This document shows, one piece after another, positions 10,801 to 24,500 of a stretch of 64,000 nt of DNA. The stretch is from assembly GCF_950023065.1 (NCBI RefSeq), contig NC_088677.1:30277230-30341229 (forward strand), written 5' to 3'. This stretch comes from Planococcus citri. Lineage: Eukaryota > Arthropoda > Insecta > Hemiptera > Pseudococcidae. Every line of letters begins with the position of its first letter. Within the stretch, counting starts at the first letter, position 1. Under the pieces are notes generated by a model. It did not search any database and had not been told where the DNA came from. It worked only from the letters and a program-made list of their open reading frames with translations. The position numbers and the translations under genes are program-made.

Positions 10801-13800
10801 CGTGTAAGAAAATGGGACATTCATAATCAAGTATAGGTCTAATGATTGCGCGATATAGTTTTAGTAATGTATGACGGTCAGAGCCAAAATGAGTGTGAGA
10901 GAGTTTTTTAAGTAAGTTGATTTTTTTGAAGCACTTTTTTCTAATTTCATCGATATGAGTTCACCATGTGAGATTGTTATCAAAAGTAAGGCCTAGATAT
11001 TTAACTGAAGATGAGGTAGGGATAGCAGTATGGTTTAGTTGTATTTTCAGATCTCTAGAGCATTTGTAACGTTTGCAGATATGCATAGCTGTAGATTTAG
11101 TTTGAGAAAAACTGAGACCATTCTTTTGTGACCAAGTATGTAGATTATTTGTAGCTTGTTGTAACAAATGTTCTCCTAGTTGAATATCTTGACATGTTAG
11201 AAATATCTTGAGATCATCTGCAAATAATGCTTTTTTTATAGGGGAAGGGATGACATCAGTGAGATCATTGATACCAATTAAAAAGAATGTGGGACTAATT
11301 ACAGTGCCTTGAGGTACACCGTTTTCTAGTATATGTTCATTGGATAATACATCTGAAATTTTTACTCTAAAACGCCTATCCTTTAGGAAGTTGATAACAA
11401 AATGGAGCATATTGCCTTGAATGTTCCAAGAGTGTAGTGTTTTAATTATTTTATATCTCCAGATAGTATCAAATGCTTTGTTAATATCAAAGAAGATAGC
11501 AAGAAGGTGGTTTTTGTTTTTTACTGCTTTATTTATTTCCGAGTTTAGGTATGTTAACTGATGAAGTGTGGACCTGGAAGGGCGGAAGCCGCATTGGAAA
11601 GGCGATAGCTTGTTATTTGATTCGAGTAACCAGAGTAGTCGTTTGTTGATCATTTTTTCAAAAATTTTGCAAAGATTTGAGGTTAATGATATTGGCCGAT
11701 AGTTAGTGATGTTTAGCGGATTTTTGTTAGGTTTTAGGAAAGGTAAGATAATAGCTGAGTTCCAGCTTTTTGGAAATTTGTGTGAGGTCCAAATGAGATT
11801 GAAAATTTCTAAAAGTATTAAGAGGACATTGTTGGGAGCATTTTGGATAAATTGAATATGCATGAGATCTGCACCAGGGGCGGATTTTTTGGCGTTAGAA
11901 AGTGCTAATGTAAGTTTGTCAAAAGAAAAGATTGAGTTGTAAGGTTCTAGAGAGGCTTCTTCTATATGAAGATTGGTTTCATTATTTTGTTTGAAGTTGA
12001 GAAAGTCTTGAGTTAAATTTGTATCACTGGAGGTATCAGCAAATTCTTTTGCAAATGCTTCGGCAATAGCTGAAGGGTCATAGTTGAGAGAATTGTTTAA
12101 TTCAATAAATTTCGGAGTTTGGTTGAAATTTTTAAAGCCAAGTTTTTTAATAGAAGTCCACAGTTTAGTAATAGGTGTTTTATGATTAATGTTAGCAATG
12201 AAGTTTTTCCATGATGTTTTTTTAGCTTGTTTTATGGTATATTGTGCTTTAGCTTTTAGTTTCCTGTAGTTAATTAGATTATCTATGGAGGGGTAGTTTT
12301 TAAGTTGTTTAAGTGCTTTTCTACGATTTTTAACAGCAATGGCACAGTCTTCAGTCCACCAAGGGACAGTTTTGCGTTTAATATAACCAGTTTTAGGTAT
12401 GGATATATTGACATATTCAAGTAATTGTGTACAAAATTGATTGACAACTGTGTCAATATCTTGATTTAAGTCAAGTTCGGGAAATTCTGAGCATAATTCT
12501 TTAAAGATGGACCAGTTTGCTTTTTTGAAGTTCCATTTGAGAATGGAGTTTTTGACATAGTTGGTAGGAATGGATGGATCAGTAAATTGGATACATTGAG
12601 GTATATGATCACTACCAGCTAAATCATCATTATAATATACATCAATTGAGTCACATAAAGAAGAAGAGCCAATTATTAAGTCAATTGTAGACCACGAATT
12701 ATATGAAGAGCTTAAATGAGTTGGTTGATCGATATTGAGGAGGGCTAGATTATCCTTTTCTAAGATTTGTTCTATTAATTTACCTTTATTGTTAAGATAA
12801 TTACATCCCCAGAGGGGGCTATGAGAGTTCAGGTCTCCAGTTAGTAAAAAAGGAGTGGGCAATTGAGCTAAAAGTAGATCTAGATTCTCTTTTTGAAGAG
12901 TCAGGTTTGGTGGTAAGTAAAGGCAACAGAGGCAAATTGATTTATTTCCAAAATGTAAAGAAACAGCTAGGGCTTGTAAGTCAGTTTGTAGATGAACTTG
13001 TGAATGATGTATAGAGTTAGTGACCGATATCAATACACCACCATGGGCGCGTTCCACATTTTCGAGCTCCTTTCTGTATGTTGTATAATTTTTGAGTGAA
13101 AATTTTTGATTTTTGCGTAAATTTGTTTCTTGCAGTAGAATGACAGCCGGTTCAAACTTTTTCAACAGAATTTGAAAATTTTCATATTTAGAATATAAAC
13201 CATTACAGTTCCAATTTAAAAATTTCAAGGACATATAAAATCATTTAAAGTCTTCCACATCGATCAACACTCAGGAAATAAGAGTAAAGTGCAGTAATTT
13301 GTAACACAAAAGCATACGTACATACAAACATATTAGTCATTTCAAGAAAGAAAAAAAAAGAAGAGAGAAAAAAAATGAGCAAAATCTCTAAATTAAGTAC
13401 TTTAAGTATCTGTATCAGACTCAGAACCAATCTTGTTGCTGGAATTTATAAGCTCTGGAAATGCTAATTGAATTTTATTTTTCAGTTTAGTGAAACGAGT
13501 TTTCATGCTCCGATGTTGTAGGTGGCTGTAGTTTTCCACAAGTATTTTATGTAGGCCTGGGAAATCACCTGTTATTTCACGAATGGCGTCCAGAGGTTTT
13601 TGGTGGCCTTTTACCATATCCATAATAAGCATAAAGTTACCAAACGAAATAGAGTATTCATTCTTGTTGGAGTTGAAGTGCTCTTCTATAGGTTTTAGTA
13701 ATTCTTTGATCGATATTTGACCTTGAGGATCATCCACTTGGATTTTTGGTTTTTTGGTTGGTTTAATTTCCTTGGTTGGAGGTGTAGCATTATCAACAGG

Positions 13801-15552
13801 AATATTTGAAGTTCCAGATGAAATGTCCGAAAAAATTGATGAAGTTGGGGGTCGCTTTTTACCAGCTAGAGATGTATCTAGATCTTCCATATTTATGTCA
13901 CCACTAAAGATATTGTTGTCGAAATTGTTTTCCACATCCATAGAATTGGTCAAGTCGTCAATAGAGTGTTCTTGGTTTATCATTGAGGAAGTATTAGTAG
14001 GATTTTCCGAAAGTTCGTTGTTTTCCTTTTCCTTATTTAGCTTGGCGCTATCATTATCTACTTCATCTGTTTTGAGAGCATATTCGCACGAGGCTGTGGT
14101 GTGGCCCAGCTGGTGACAGATAAAGCATTTTACTTCAGGTGTACTGTAGAATGCTCGGTATTCTTCATCGTCGTAGTTTATTAGTTCAGAGCTTGGGAGT
14201 TCAGAATCTGAATCTGGTGAGATGAAAACTGATCTTCTTTCAGATAGAACATTCTTAAGATCTTCCTCTTGTGAAATATGTAAAAAGCGCATAGCTGAGG
14301 TAATGGTTACACCATGAGTTGCCATCTGTTTTGTTATCACATCGTGAGGAACGTGAGGGGGGACATTTGAAATAATAATCTTTTTGTCCGTTTTTTCGTT
14401 TTTGTACCAACGGGCTTGAATACGTTCTCTGTCTATTTCGATAATGCCACCAGATTTGAGAAAAATATCCGCGATCTCGCGTGTTTTGATGTACATTCTT
14501 ACTCTCTTACCCGAGATTTTGGCGCAGTGCATGATGTTGTTTCCAATAGCATCTATCATTTTTTTAGCGTAGTATTGGATCGGAACTCCGTCGATGGCAG
14601 GAAAAATTATGGCTTGGTTGGCTGAAGGGAATACTTCGGATTTGATGGCTGAAGAATAGGTAGTAATCGGTCTGTAGTCAGTACCGGTTTTTGCGGGGGT
14701 ATTAGCAGGCATTGTGGTAGTGAGACCGGCTCAGCAAGCTGAGACCGGTGAAAAGTCAATATTGAAATGCAAACAGACGATAAAAATTATCTCTACACGA
14801 TAAGAGAAAATTAGACCGAACTAGTGAGATAAGAAAGTGCACAAACTGAACGATAGACGTACGCAGAAACACACGACTTACTCGGCACACGTATTACGCA
14901 AAAGTCCTTTTCACTTCTATAAATGGTATAAAATCTTACAATTTTGCAAGTATGATCATTCTCATTAAAAAATTTAATTTTTTTGAAAATTTTAAAATCT
15001 TTCGCTCTGCAGTAGAAAATTGAAGTATAAATCAAAGACCCAAATTTTGTTCACAGTTCCTCGAATTTACCCCTCAACATGTTTTTCAAATCCCCCCCCA
15101 CCCCCTTTCCTCTCCAAAATTGAAATATCCTCATAAAAAAGACTTCCTACCGTCTGAACAATTTTTGGATCAACACCACGCGGAGTAAAATCAAAACAGA
15201 TTTCCAAAAAAAAAAATCCTCAGATGCTAAATCTTATTTTTTCGAATTTTGATGAATTTTTAGAAGATTTTTTGACTCGTTTTTTTATGAAAAATTCCAA
15301 AATTTGATCAAATTGAAATAAAAAGCTTGAATTTGGTTTATACCTCATCTGTAACCTCACGAATGGATTGGTGGTTGTATTTGTAGGGTTTTGAAGACTC
15401 TAGAAAATTTTTGGATTTTCCACTCTGGCAAAAATTGCCCTAAAAAGAGCCAAAATGAAATTTAGCACTTTTGTACTCAAAATTACCATCTTTGTGACCT
15501 TTTGGATCGATTTAGGCACACATTTTCAAAAATTAATAATATCGAGTCAAGT

Positions 15553-15583
<31 letters not shown>

Positions 15584-18500
15584 GAAGAACTGAATTGAAG
15601 TGCAGCATTAAATTACCAACTGGAAACTCCAGAATGGTTTGAAACCACCACCTCCCGATCTGAGAGGTCAAAAATAGGACATTATCTAAACTTGAAACTT
15701 TATATCTCAATTTAATCGAATTTTGATTTTTTTCCCTCATCAAAAATGGGTCGAATTTGAATATTTTAAAATTTTCCAAAAATCTAAAACTCAATTTTTC
15801 TCTATTCAGTTCAGAAATTTGTCTACGATGTTGTCAAATGATAGTATTGGTACGAAATTTTTCATATTTGGTTGCTAATTAATAGATACCTAATTCTGGA
15901 AAATGGCAATACTTCAAGCTTTTCTAAACTTCCTAAAGGCTGCCATGATGAACATTTTGAAATTCAGCTGATCAGGTATAAGAGGAAGATGTAAAATAAA
16001 TTTCAGCTTTTTGTCTCAATGAGTTAAAATTAAATTCTAAAGAAATCATCTAAAATTTGAAAAAATATATTCAAGAATCTACAATTTTGAACAACTTTTT
16101 ATACATTTTTTCAATTTTTCATCAGAAACCAGAACTTTTTTTTTGTAAAAAATATTTTCCTAGTCTGATTTTTTTTGAAAATTTTTTCAACGTTCCAAAA
16201 CAAAGCGAAAGAAAGAAGTCAAACATTAAATTTGTGGCCAAATTTCTTTTGATACATTTTTTTAACCACACTGTTTTTTTTACAATGGCTTCTTCTAACT
16301 CCCCTTCTTCCCTCAAAAAATTGTATTTTTATGTGTAAACAAGAAGATATTTACTCAAGTCTCTTGAAAAATCAAAATTAAAATATTTTAAAACCCAGAT
16401 TTTGAATTAACATCATCTTTTCCTTTTCCTTCAACTTCCATTTTTTTTCATTCAAGATAGGTATCTAACACATTATACAGGCTATAACTTACCTTATTTA
16501 AAGCACCATCTTCCAAGGACTGTGGTTTATGGCCGTTACTCAATTTCTGGGAATTTTCTTTCGCCTCAGCTTTCTCCTGAAAAAAATCATCGATAATATT
16601 AGGAAAAAAATTACTTTTTACAAAAATCATATTTATATACCTACATAGCATCAATAATAGAATAAATTAAATTAACATTTTATATAAATATAAATGGCAA
16701 ATAAAATACATATCAATTTTTCATCCCATTTCAAAATTATCATATATTTTGGATTTTTCAATTTTAATGTGAACATAATATTCTACACCAAATGATACGA
16801 GTAATCACCAGATTTCTCGGTATGAAGAATATCAAAAGTTGAACTTGAATATAATTTTGTAGGTATTTTATTTCCCTTTCAAAATTACGTAAGGAAAAAA
16901 AACAGGCACCTAAGCATAAATTTCCAATACATCGATGGTTTGTAATTCAATACAATATAAAATCTTAACACAGCATCCATTTCATTTTCGATTCATTTTT
17001 TAAATATCCGAGTACGTATTCGATTTTGTAAACATTTCTTCGCAGACGAATAATTTAATGGCGGATCATTAGTCTGGAGGATTAGAACGTGTTTGAGAAG
17101 AAGTCTATGATGCATTGATGTATTGTAAATTTATTCATTTCATTTTCTACTCGTAGCACACCGTTCCTAGTACCTACCTAACGAATATCCAACATAGATT
17201 CTTGGATCTAAGCCAACATCTAGTGTAGAGTATAACTTCATACCCCTTTAGTCTTATATACTCGTAATATTCATACTCGTACAGCATACAGCATGCCATT
17301 CATAATAGTCAATTAAAAAGAAAAAAATTCTTTAAAAAAATTTTTATAATTGAAATTTTTCAGCGATTTTGCAACGCGATACTGCATAGCCTATTGGTAT
17401 TTTAAAATGCGAATTATTTGTCCCAGGTACTTAGAGGTATTTTTTATGGTCGATAAATGAGACTAACATATTTAGAGAATCTTTCAAGAATGTACTACGC
17501 GAGTTGGCATTCTTATCATTTCGTAATCTGCTGGATAAAATTTTCATTTGAGATGGCTAATGTTGTCGGAAATTATATCTCTGTTAATGTATATCAATGT
17601 ACCGAGATCGAGAGTTTATAAACATTTTAAATACGTGTATTTCCAATGACTAAATGACCTGGCAAGTTCTTCGATTCGATAGATGCTGATGCAGTGGATG
17701 CTGTTGCAGTTGGTATCGTATACCAATTACCTATACCTACCTACCATCGATACCACCAACTGAGATTTGAAATATAGGTATTTAATGAAGCATTCATTGC
17801 GTGATAAATTTACCTTACTAAATAATAATATGTACGTAGAATAATACTAATACTGTAACAGATATGAATTGATAGATACCTTGATTTCAGCTGATAATTT
17901 TTTCGCTTGTATGACCGGCGTTCCTTCTGTAAATAAAAATTATCAACGTTATTCAACTGCACAATAATAGAAAACTGAGATTTTATACGGTTATTTTAAA
18001 AAGTCTATTTGAGTGGTGAATGCTCGAACATTAATAATTGTTCAAAGAATAGGATCATAAAGGTGTTTGATTGATCTTGAAGATCATTTTACATTGAATG
18101 AAAAATCAACTAGGACATTCCGAAGATCATTCAAGATGTTCATAACAGAAAATTATGGATTTTTTCATTTTTGAAATAAATAGTAGGTAACTTTTCCTTC
18201 TCTCCATTCCATAAAACTTCAGCAGAATCATTTTTTTAATACTACAAGAAGGTACGAAAATTGAAGAAATCACTCAAGAAAATGAAACAAAAGATCAAGA
18301 ATGTAAACAAAATTCTAAATCATTCAAAAAAAATGGAAAAATGTAAAACTGTGATTTAGGTACATGAAAAGAGCTTCATTACTTTAGAAACTAACCCTAC
18401 AAAATTCAATATTTTCAAATTTCCAATTGCCTTAATTCTCCTTTTTTCTAGTTGAATTTAAAAATCAAAAGAACCCCCCCCCTCACTTTATTTTTTCCAC

Positions 18501-21500
18501 AAATTCGTCAACCATTTCAAAACTTTCAGCCAAATTTAGATTTATACCAAACAGCTCCCTCTAAGCAAAAGATTTTGAAAAGTGAATACTTCCATGATTG
18601 ATAATTGACATCTGAAAATCTGAATAGCCCGCACAATTGGGAGGTACCCATCAGCGAAAACATTTTTGAACCGAACAAAACATAATCGAAAGATTCAAAA
18701 ATACATTATCAGGTCAACTATCAAGCGTTGAAAAAGCCCATTTTCCACGAAAAACTCAAAATTTTATGAAATTGAATTGGAAAACTTAAATTTGGTCTAC
18801 TCCTCTTTTCAACCTTCTGAAACGATTGCTGATAGTTTCAAGTTAATTTCAAATACTGAAGTGTTTTTTTTTCATTTTTAGTGAATTTAAAAAAATGTTC
18901 CGGCCAAAACTGCGAAAAAATCAAAATTCTAGCAAATTGACAAAGAAAACTGAAATTTGGTCTATGTACTTTATTTTTGACCTTCTGAATCAATTGGAAA
19001 TGGTTTCGAACTGTTTTGAGCGATTCTGAAGCTTCGGGCAGATTTTTGAAAATTGAAATTTCTACAAAATTTTACCCAAGTACGAAGTGGCAATAAAGAT
19101 AACATTTTAATTTTACTCCAATTTCAATTCAGAAACGCTTAGAGATGATTTGAAAAGCCGTTCTGAAGCCTCCGGTCATATTTCAAATATTCCAGCTTTC
19201 AAAAAAATTTTTAAAAATAAAATAAAAAATAACATTCATAAAGGCTCCAAAATGGCTTAAAACCACCTCTAATCGATTCAGAATGTTGGAATAAGAGAAT
19301 AAAGTGAACTTCTATCTTTCCAATATCCGATTGATGGGGGGATGGGGGGTTCAAAATGATCAAATTTCAGATTTCCAAGTCAATTTGGTAATAAAATTTC
19401 AACTTTTCAGCATTTTTGGACCAATTTTGATTTTCAAAAATTCATCAAAATTCGAAAAATAAAATTTCGTGCCTGAAATTTCGATTAGTATGCACTATGC
19501 AAGTATGCATTTTTTGTATGCATAATCGATTTAGCTCCTTCATCAAAAAAATCTTGAAATCTAAACGAAATTCTTGTTCCTGAAAGTAGTTAATGGTAGA
19601 GCCTCAAAATTCTGAGGAGCTCACCGATACCGAATATCTTCACGAGAGAGGCATTTCGATCCGTAAACAAATTTTTGGACCAAGTGAGCAAAAATCGAAG
19701 GAGCGTCCAAAAATACACCGAAAGTCAAAATTTCTAAAACTGAATTTCGTTTCCTGATTTATAGTGAATTTTTAAAAATTCAAATTTGGCCGATTTTCCA
19801 TGAAAAAATGAAAATTTTGTCCAACTGAGATGGAAAGCTGAAATTTGGATTATGCCCAATTTTCGACCTCCAAAATTCATTGGTGATGGTTTCGAGTCGC
19901 TCTGGACCCTTCAGCAGTTTTTTGAATTATCCTGTTTTGGAAGATTACTGATTATGATAAAAAAAAAATTTTTTTAATATTTTTCCAGAAACTCGAATCT
20001 AAAATCTCCAAAATATTAAAAAAAAATAGGAAAATTTTTTTATTTACAAACACATCGATCATAAGAGGCAGAAAGATATACATCTCATCCCAATTTTCTG
20101 AAATTGAATGCTGCTGGTCCTTTTGAGAAATCTACAGCCTCCTGCGGATTTCTGATTTTTTTCAATTCTCGAAAAAATGACTATAGATTAGCTTTGAATT
20201 TGAATTAGCAAAATACGATATTGAAAAGTACTCACATTGATCTGGAAAGTCACAAGGACGCTCAGTACAGACTCTGAATTTCATTTTTGCCCTCTTTATG
20301 ACAATGTTTTCCAAACTGTAAAATCCACTGATGCTCTAAAAAGACTACAAACCCCCCTCAATTGACTTTCTGGAAACCACAAATGGAGCACAAAATCAAA
20401 TTTCAGTATTTTACGTTAACGCATTTCCAAACGAGGAATTTTCCATTTTTGTAAAGCCAAGCTAAAGAATCCAAAACTCCGCTTGAGACTGCAAAACGAT
20501 TCGAAACCAATACCAATCGATTTGGGAGGTACAAAAAAATGGCGTTTGAAATAAATTTTACCTTTCTACCTCGATTAGATCAAATTTTAATTTTTTTTTA
20601 AAATAGAAAAAGGAGTTTTTGAAATATTTTTTTAAAAATTCGTGAGAATTCGAAAAATGAGATTCGTGCCTGAAATTTGACCCGATGATGGAGGGAGGGG
20701 GGACTACTCCAAACGAATCGAAAATCAGTTTTCCATCAAATCCACGAAGGTATTTATTACATTTCAAATCTCGATAATTAAACGATCTTGAATTCTGATC
20801 GATTAATCGGTCAATTATAGATCATATAATCATTAAAACCGATATTCTCGTCGATTCGATCATGTTTCAAAATGTACGATACACACGATCTTGAAATAAT
20901 TTTCCAACTACATCGATTTCAACGACCTCAATGATTTTGTAATCAATCTTGCAGCAGGCAGCAGAAAGATAATCTAATTAAATACGAGTTCATTTACAAC
21001 CAATCTTACCTCGGAAACCTGGATTATCGAAAGCAAAGTCTGGTTCAGCTTTTTCAACGTCGGTAACTAACACCAGGTGTTTTCCTGCCAACAAAATAAG
21101 AAACGAAATATACGATTAAAAATTGGTTAAATTGGACAAAAAAAATGCAAATAAAAAAATTACAATAAACGACCTAAAATTGACGATAAAAATAGATAGG
21201 TATACCAAATACCTATACGATAATTAGGTAAGTAATTGTCACACAGTAAAATGTAAACACAAGTGTCATTTACAAATGACCCCAATTCGGTAGAAATTTT
21301 CTCACTATCTTTTCCTCAGTTCACATTATTATCATACCTAAATGGCACTCGAAGAAAACCAATAAGGTTACCAACGATTTTAGAACCTCAAAAAAAATTT
21401 TTTTCGATAAAAACAACAGTGGGTAGAGTTATAAGGCAGGTAATTGCGACAATTCAACGATAAGAAATTCAAGAACTGGTTTTCTTGTTCAATTGAAAGT

Positions 21501-24500
21501 ATATAGCGATTATGCGAAGGAATGTTACCCATCATGGATCGGATTGATCTATGTATAATAATACCTAGGTTAATGAGGATTAGACGAGGTAACCTTGAAA
21601 ACGATTCTTCGCCCTGTACCCTCTAAGTCACTAAGTGTATAATTTTCATCATCGTATTGTATGTAATATGCATACTTGGCATACACACAATAATAGCGGA
21701 CATGACAAAATTGCTCGTTTATTGTATAAATGAAAAATTTACTCCTATTAAAGTACAATAATTTCTACCAAAAGCGTGATATTTCAACGGGTAATTTTTT
21801 CATAATGAAAGAGGTGACATATGAGTGTATATCTGATGTAAAGAGGTATCCATATAAAGCCAATTTATGCGTACAGAGATCGTTTATTTATTTATATGGT
21901 TATAGGGCGCTTGAAACTGTGCTATAACCCAAACGGCCACCATTAAGGCAACTTTATAAATGAAATGGTAAGTAACACTGTGCAGTTTTGAAACACCTCA
22001 TCTGTATAGGTACGATAACTCACCATAGGACATACCTATACCTACTAGGTGTAATGTAAAATACTTTAATATGGTTCATTTCGTGATGTGTATTCGCTTA
22101 AACTTATTATAATGACGTACACGAGCTTAAATAAATCGCTGCGAACTTCAAGGTCTCTCACAAGTATGTACTTTGGAACTGGTTCGTTCTAACGACATAA
22201 ATCAATACTTATGTAATTACGGTAACCGTGCGCTTTCCTTATTTTACAACATTTTATACAGGTTTGTAAGTACCTACATTACAGGTACCCATACCCAGAC
22301 CCACTACAACCCATAAGACCTTATAATACGTGCGAGTAAGTATGCAAGAATGTGAGAAATTTTCTAACCAGCATTCGAGTGTCTATACGTATTATAAAAA
22401 CGTATTTTCACTATGAACGAATACGAGACGAGTACAACAACGTAAGAAAAAAAACACAAACAAACACCACAAGTTCATTGAAGACTTGAAAACGTACTTA
22501 AATGAGCATCTTTCTGATAAGTCTATCGTAAGATGTATAGTAAAAGGCAAAAACAGTCTATAATGACACAACATTATAAACAGATACTCGTATACGCAAT
22601 ATCCAGTTCAAATACCTTTACACTCCTTTAAAATGAAAAAAACACATGTCGAACGTATACTTAAAAGCATATTAAACGTAACTTAGAATTGGATTTAATT
22701 GACACTCTTGTAATAGAGTAGACACATTGAATCACATATCAACTCAGCATGGTGAGCAGATTGCGTCCATCAAACAAGTCATAAGAATGCACCTTACTCG
22801 TGGAAAAAGTATGCTGACCGAGTATCATTGCGATGGGCGAATACATATCTACTCGTATGCACCATAGTCGTATACTCGTACAATATACTGTATGAGTGAT
22901 TATGAAATGCATTTTTATTATTCATGACGTGCGATGAACTGTTTTCATTTTAATTTATACACCATACGATTCGAAGAATGTGTAGAAAATTATGGATGCG
23001 ATGCAAACTTGATCTTATAAAATGTGTCGCGAAAGTAAAACCATATGGTGAAATAGTTCATTCAATAGTATGTATTTCATTGATCTTTTTTCATTCTCGA
23101 TCAGCCCTGAAGTAAATAAATCTATATAGGATGGATTATTGGTAGTTTAGAATTTCTCGATTCAAAATTAATCAAAATTCACAATTTCCCTTCAAGAAAG
23201 AGGAGTAGATCGAAAGAAACTTTTAATGAGGTGAAAATTTCCAGCTGTAAACCTCAATTTCTCAACTAGGGAAAAAACAATTTTTTCAACATCTGGACTT
23301 GGAAAGATCGAGTTGTTTCCAGCCCTCCCCCTTTCGTCTTTTTGAGCAGGTTGATTTCATAATTTTTTTTCAGTACCCAAGTATTTTGAAGCTAGACTAC
23401 TCACTTTTGGACAATTTCACAGCAATTGATCTGAAATTCCTAAAAAAGATTGAGAACTTGCAGAAGGGCTCCAGAGTCACCCAAGAGCCAAGAATTTCGA
23501 TTTTTGAGTTTGATTGTTGAATTAATTTTTTTTTATTTTTAAAAAAATTCGTCAAAGATCCAAAAATAATCCAAACCTTTGAAAACAGAATATCATGACA
23601 CCAAAAAAAAAATCGACAAATTGAGGGGTTCCGTGGAAAAGGGGCATTAGTCAGCTTTTTGTTTTTTTTTCTTTTACAATTTTGAATGTATTAAAAAAAT
23701 TTTTTAAAAATAATTTCACTATATTCACTCAGTGATATTAAAGTGTTCTTCCATGAAAAAAAAACAAATTGAAAAACGTTTGCTTTCAGAAAAAATTTTC
23801 AAGTCCATTTGAACTTGTAAAAATCAGTGAAAAAAATTGACTAAGGCCCCTTTTCCATGAAGCCTCCCAATTGCTCGCAAACTTGAAAAATTGCGAAATT
23901 GCATTTCAAAAAATTTGGCTACGTTAAAATGAAAACTACATCGAAATTTCAATTCGCAAACAAGCAAAGGGTTCGTACTTCGTAGATAATTTTAAATGAA
24001 GTACCTACTCCGTGAAAAAAACCGATCCATTAAATTATTCAAAGTTGATAAAAATGTTTTAAAATACTAAAAAATAGCGCAAGGGTATCAGGGTTAGTCT
24101 TTTATAACAAAATTAAAAACAGAAAAAAATTAAAAAACGAAAAAAAATTCAAAAAAAGTGAGCCAACGTTACCTGGTTTTCCCAGGCGGTCACCCATCCA
24201 AGTACTAACCAGGCCCGATGCTGCTTAACTTCGGTGATCGGACGAGAACCGGTGTATTCAGCATGGTATGAACGTTGGCGAAAGCGAACGTGATTTTTTC
24301 AAATCATTAGTCAATGAATAGTTTTCATGACCGAACTGAACGCAGTAAAAGGCTCAAATTATTATGGAATTTTTGTCACCCATAATTCAAAAACTTGGAA
24401 TTCAATTAATTTGAGCCTACAAATTTAATTTTTTTCAAATACGTAGGTACAAATCTCATCACCTGATGAACAATACCGTCCATCAAAACGATCAGGTTTG

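Larger units (their letters stand above)
9408..14907 (-). mobile_element. Full-length non-LTR retrotransposon (LINE, RNase H-bearing I/jockey-like group)
   Basis: Element of about 5.5 kb in minus orientation, the same orientation as the host gene, inserted in intron 4. In order: 5' UTR of about 195 bp, ORF1 (CCHC Gag-like protein), spacer of 167 bp, ORF2 (APE endonuclease, reverse transcriptase, RNase H, C-terminal CCHC), 3' UTR of about 150 bp, and a short tail of AATA/TAAA repeats. Both ends are flanked by the exact 13-bp sequence ttttcacttctat (9395-9407 and 14908-14920), which fixes the boundaries and marks target-primed insertion. ORF2 is broken only by one TGA. Full length, intact ORF1 and an exact target duplication suggest a young insertion. 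The RNase H domain points to the I group or a related clade; the clade is not resolved by eye. Confidence 0.93.

Noticed and set aside
13245..13430. Small minus-strand open frame between LINE ORF1 and ORF2
   Set aside because: It overlaps the end of ORF1 and the spacer, is low complexity and has no counterpart I know in this LINE group.
24162..24279. 5S-derived SINE (SINE3 type)
   Set aside because: The 5S sequence ends at a T7 terminator and no SINE body or tail follows; kept as a 5S gene, though copy searches would be decisive.
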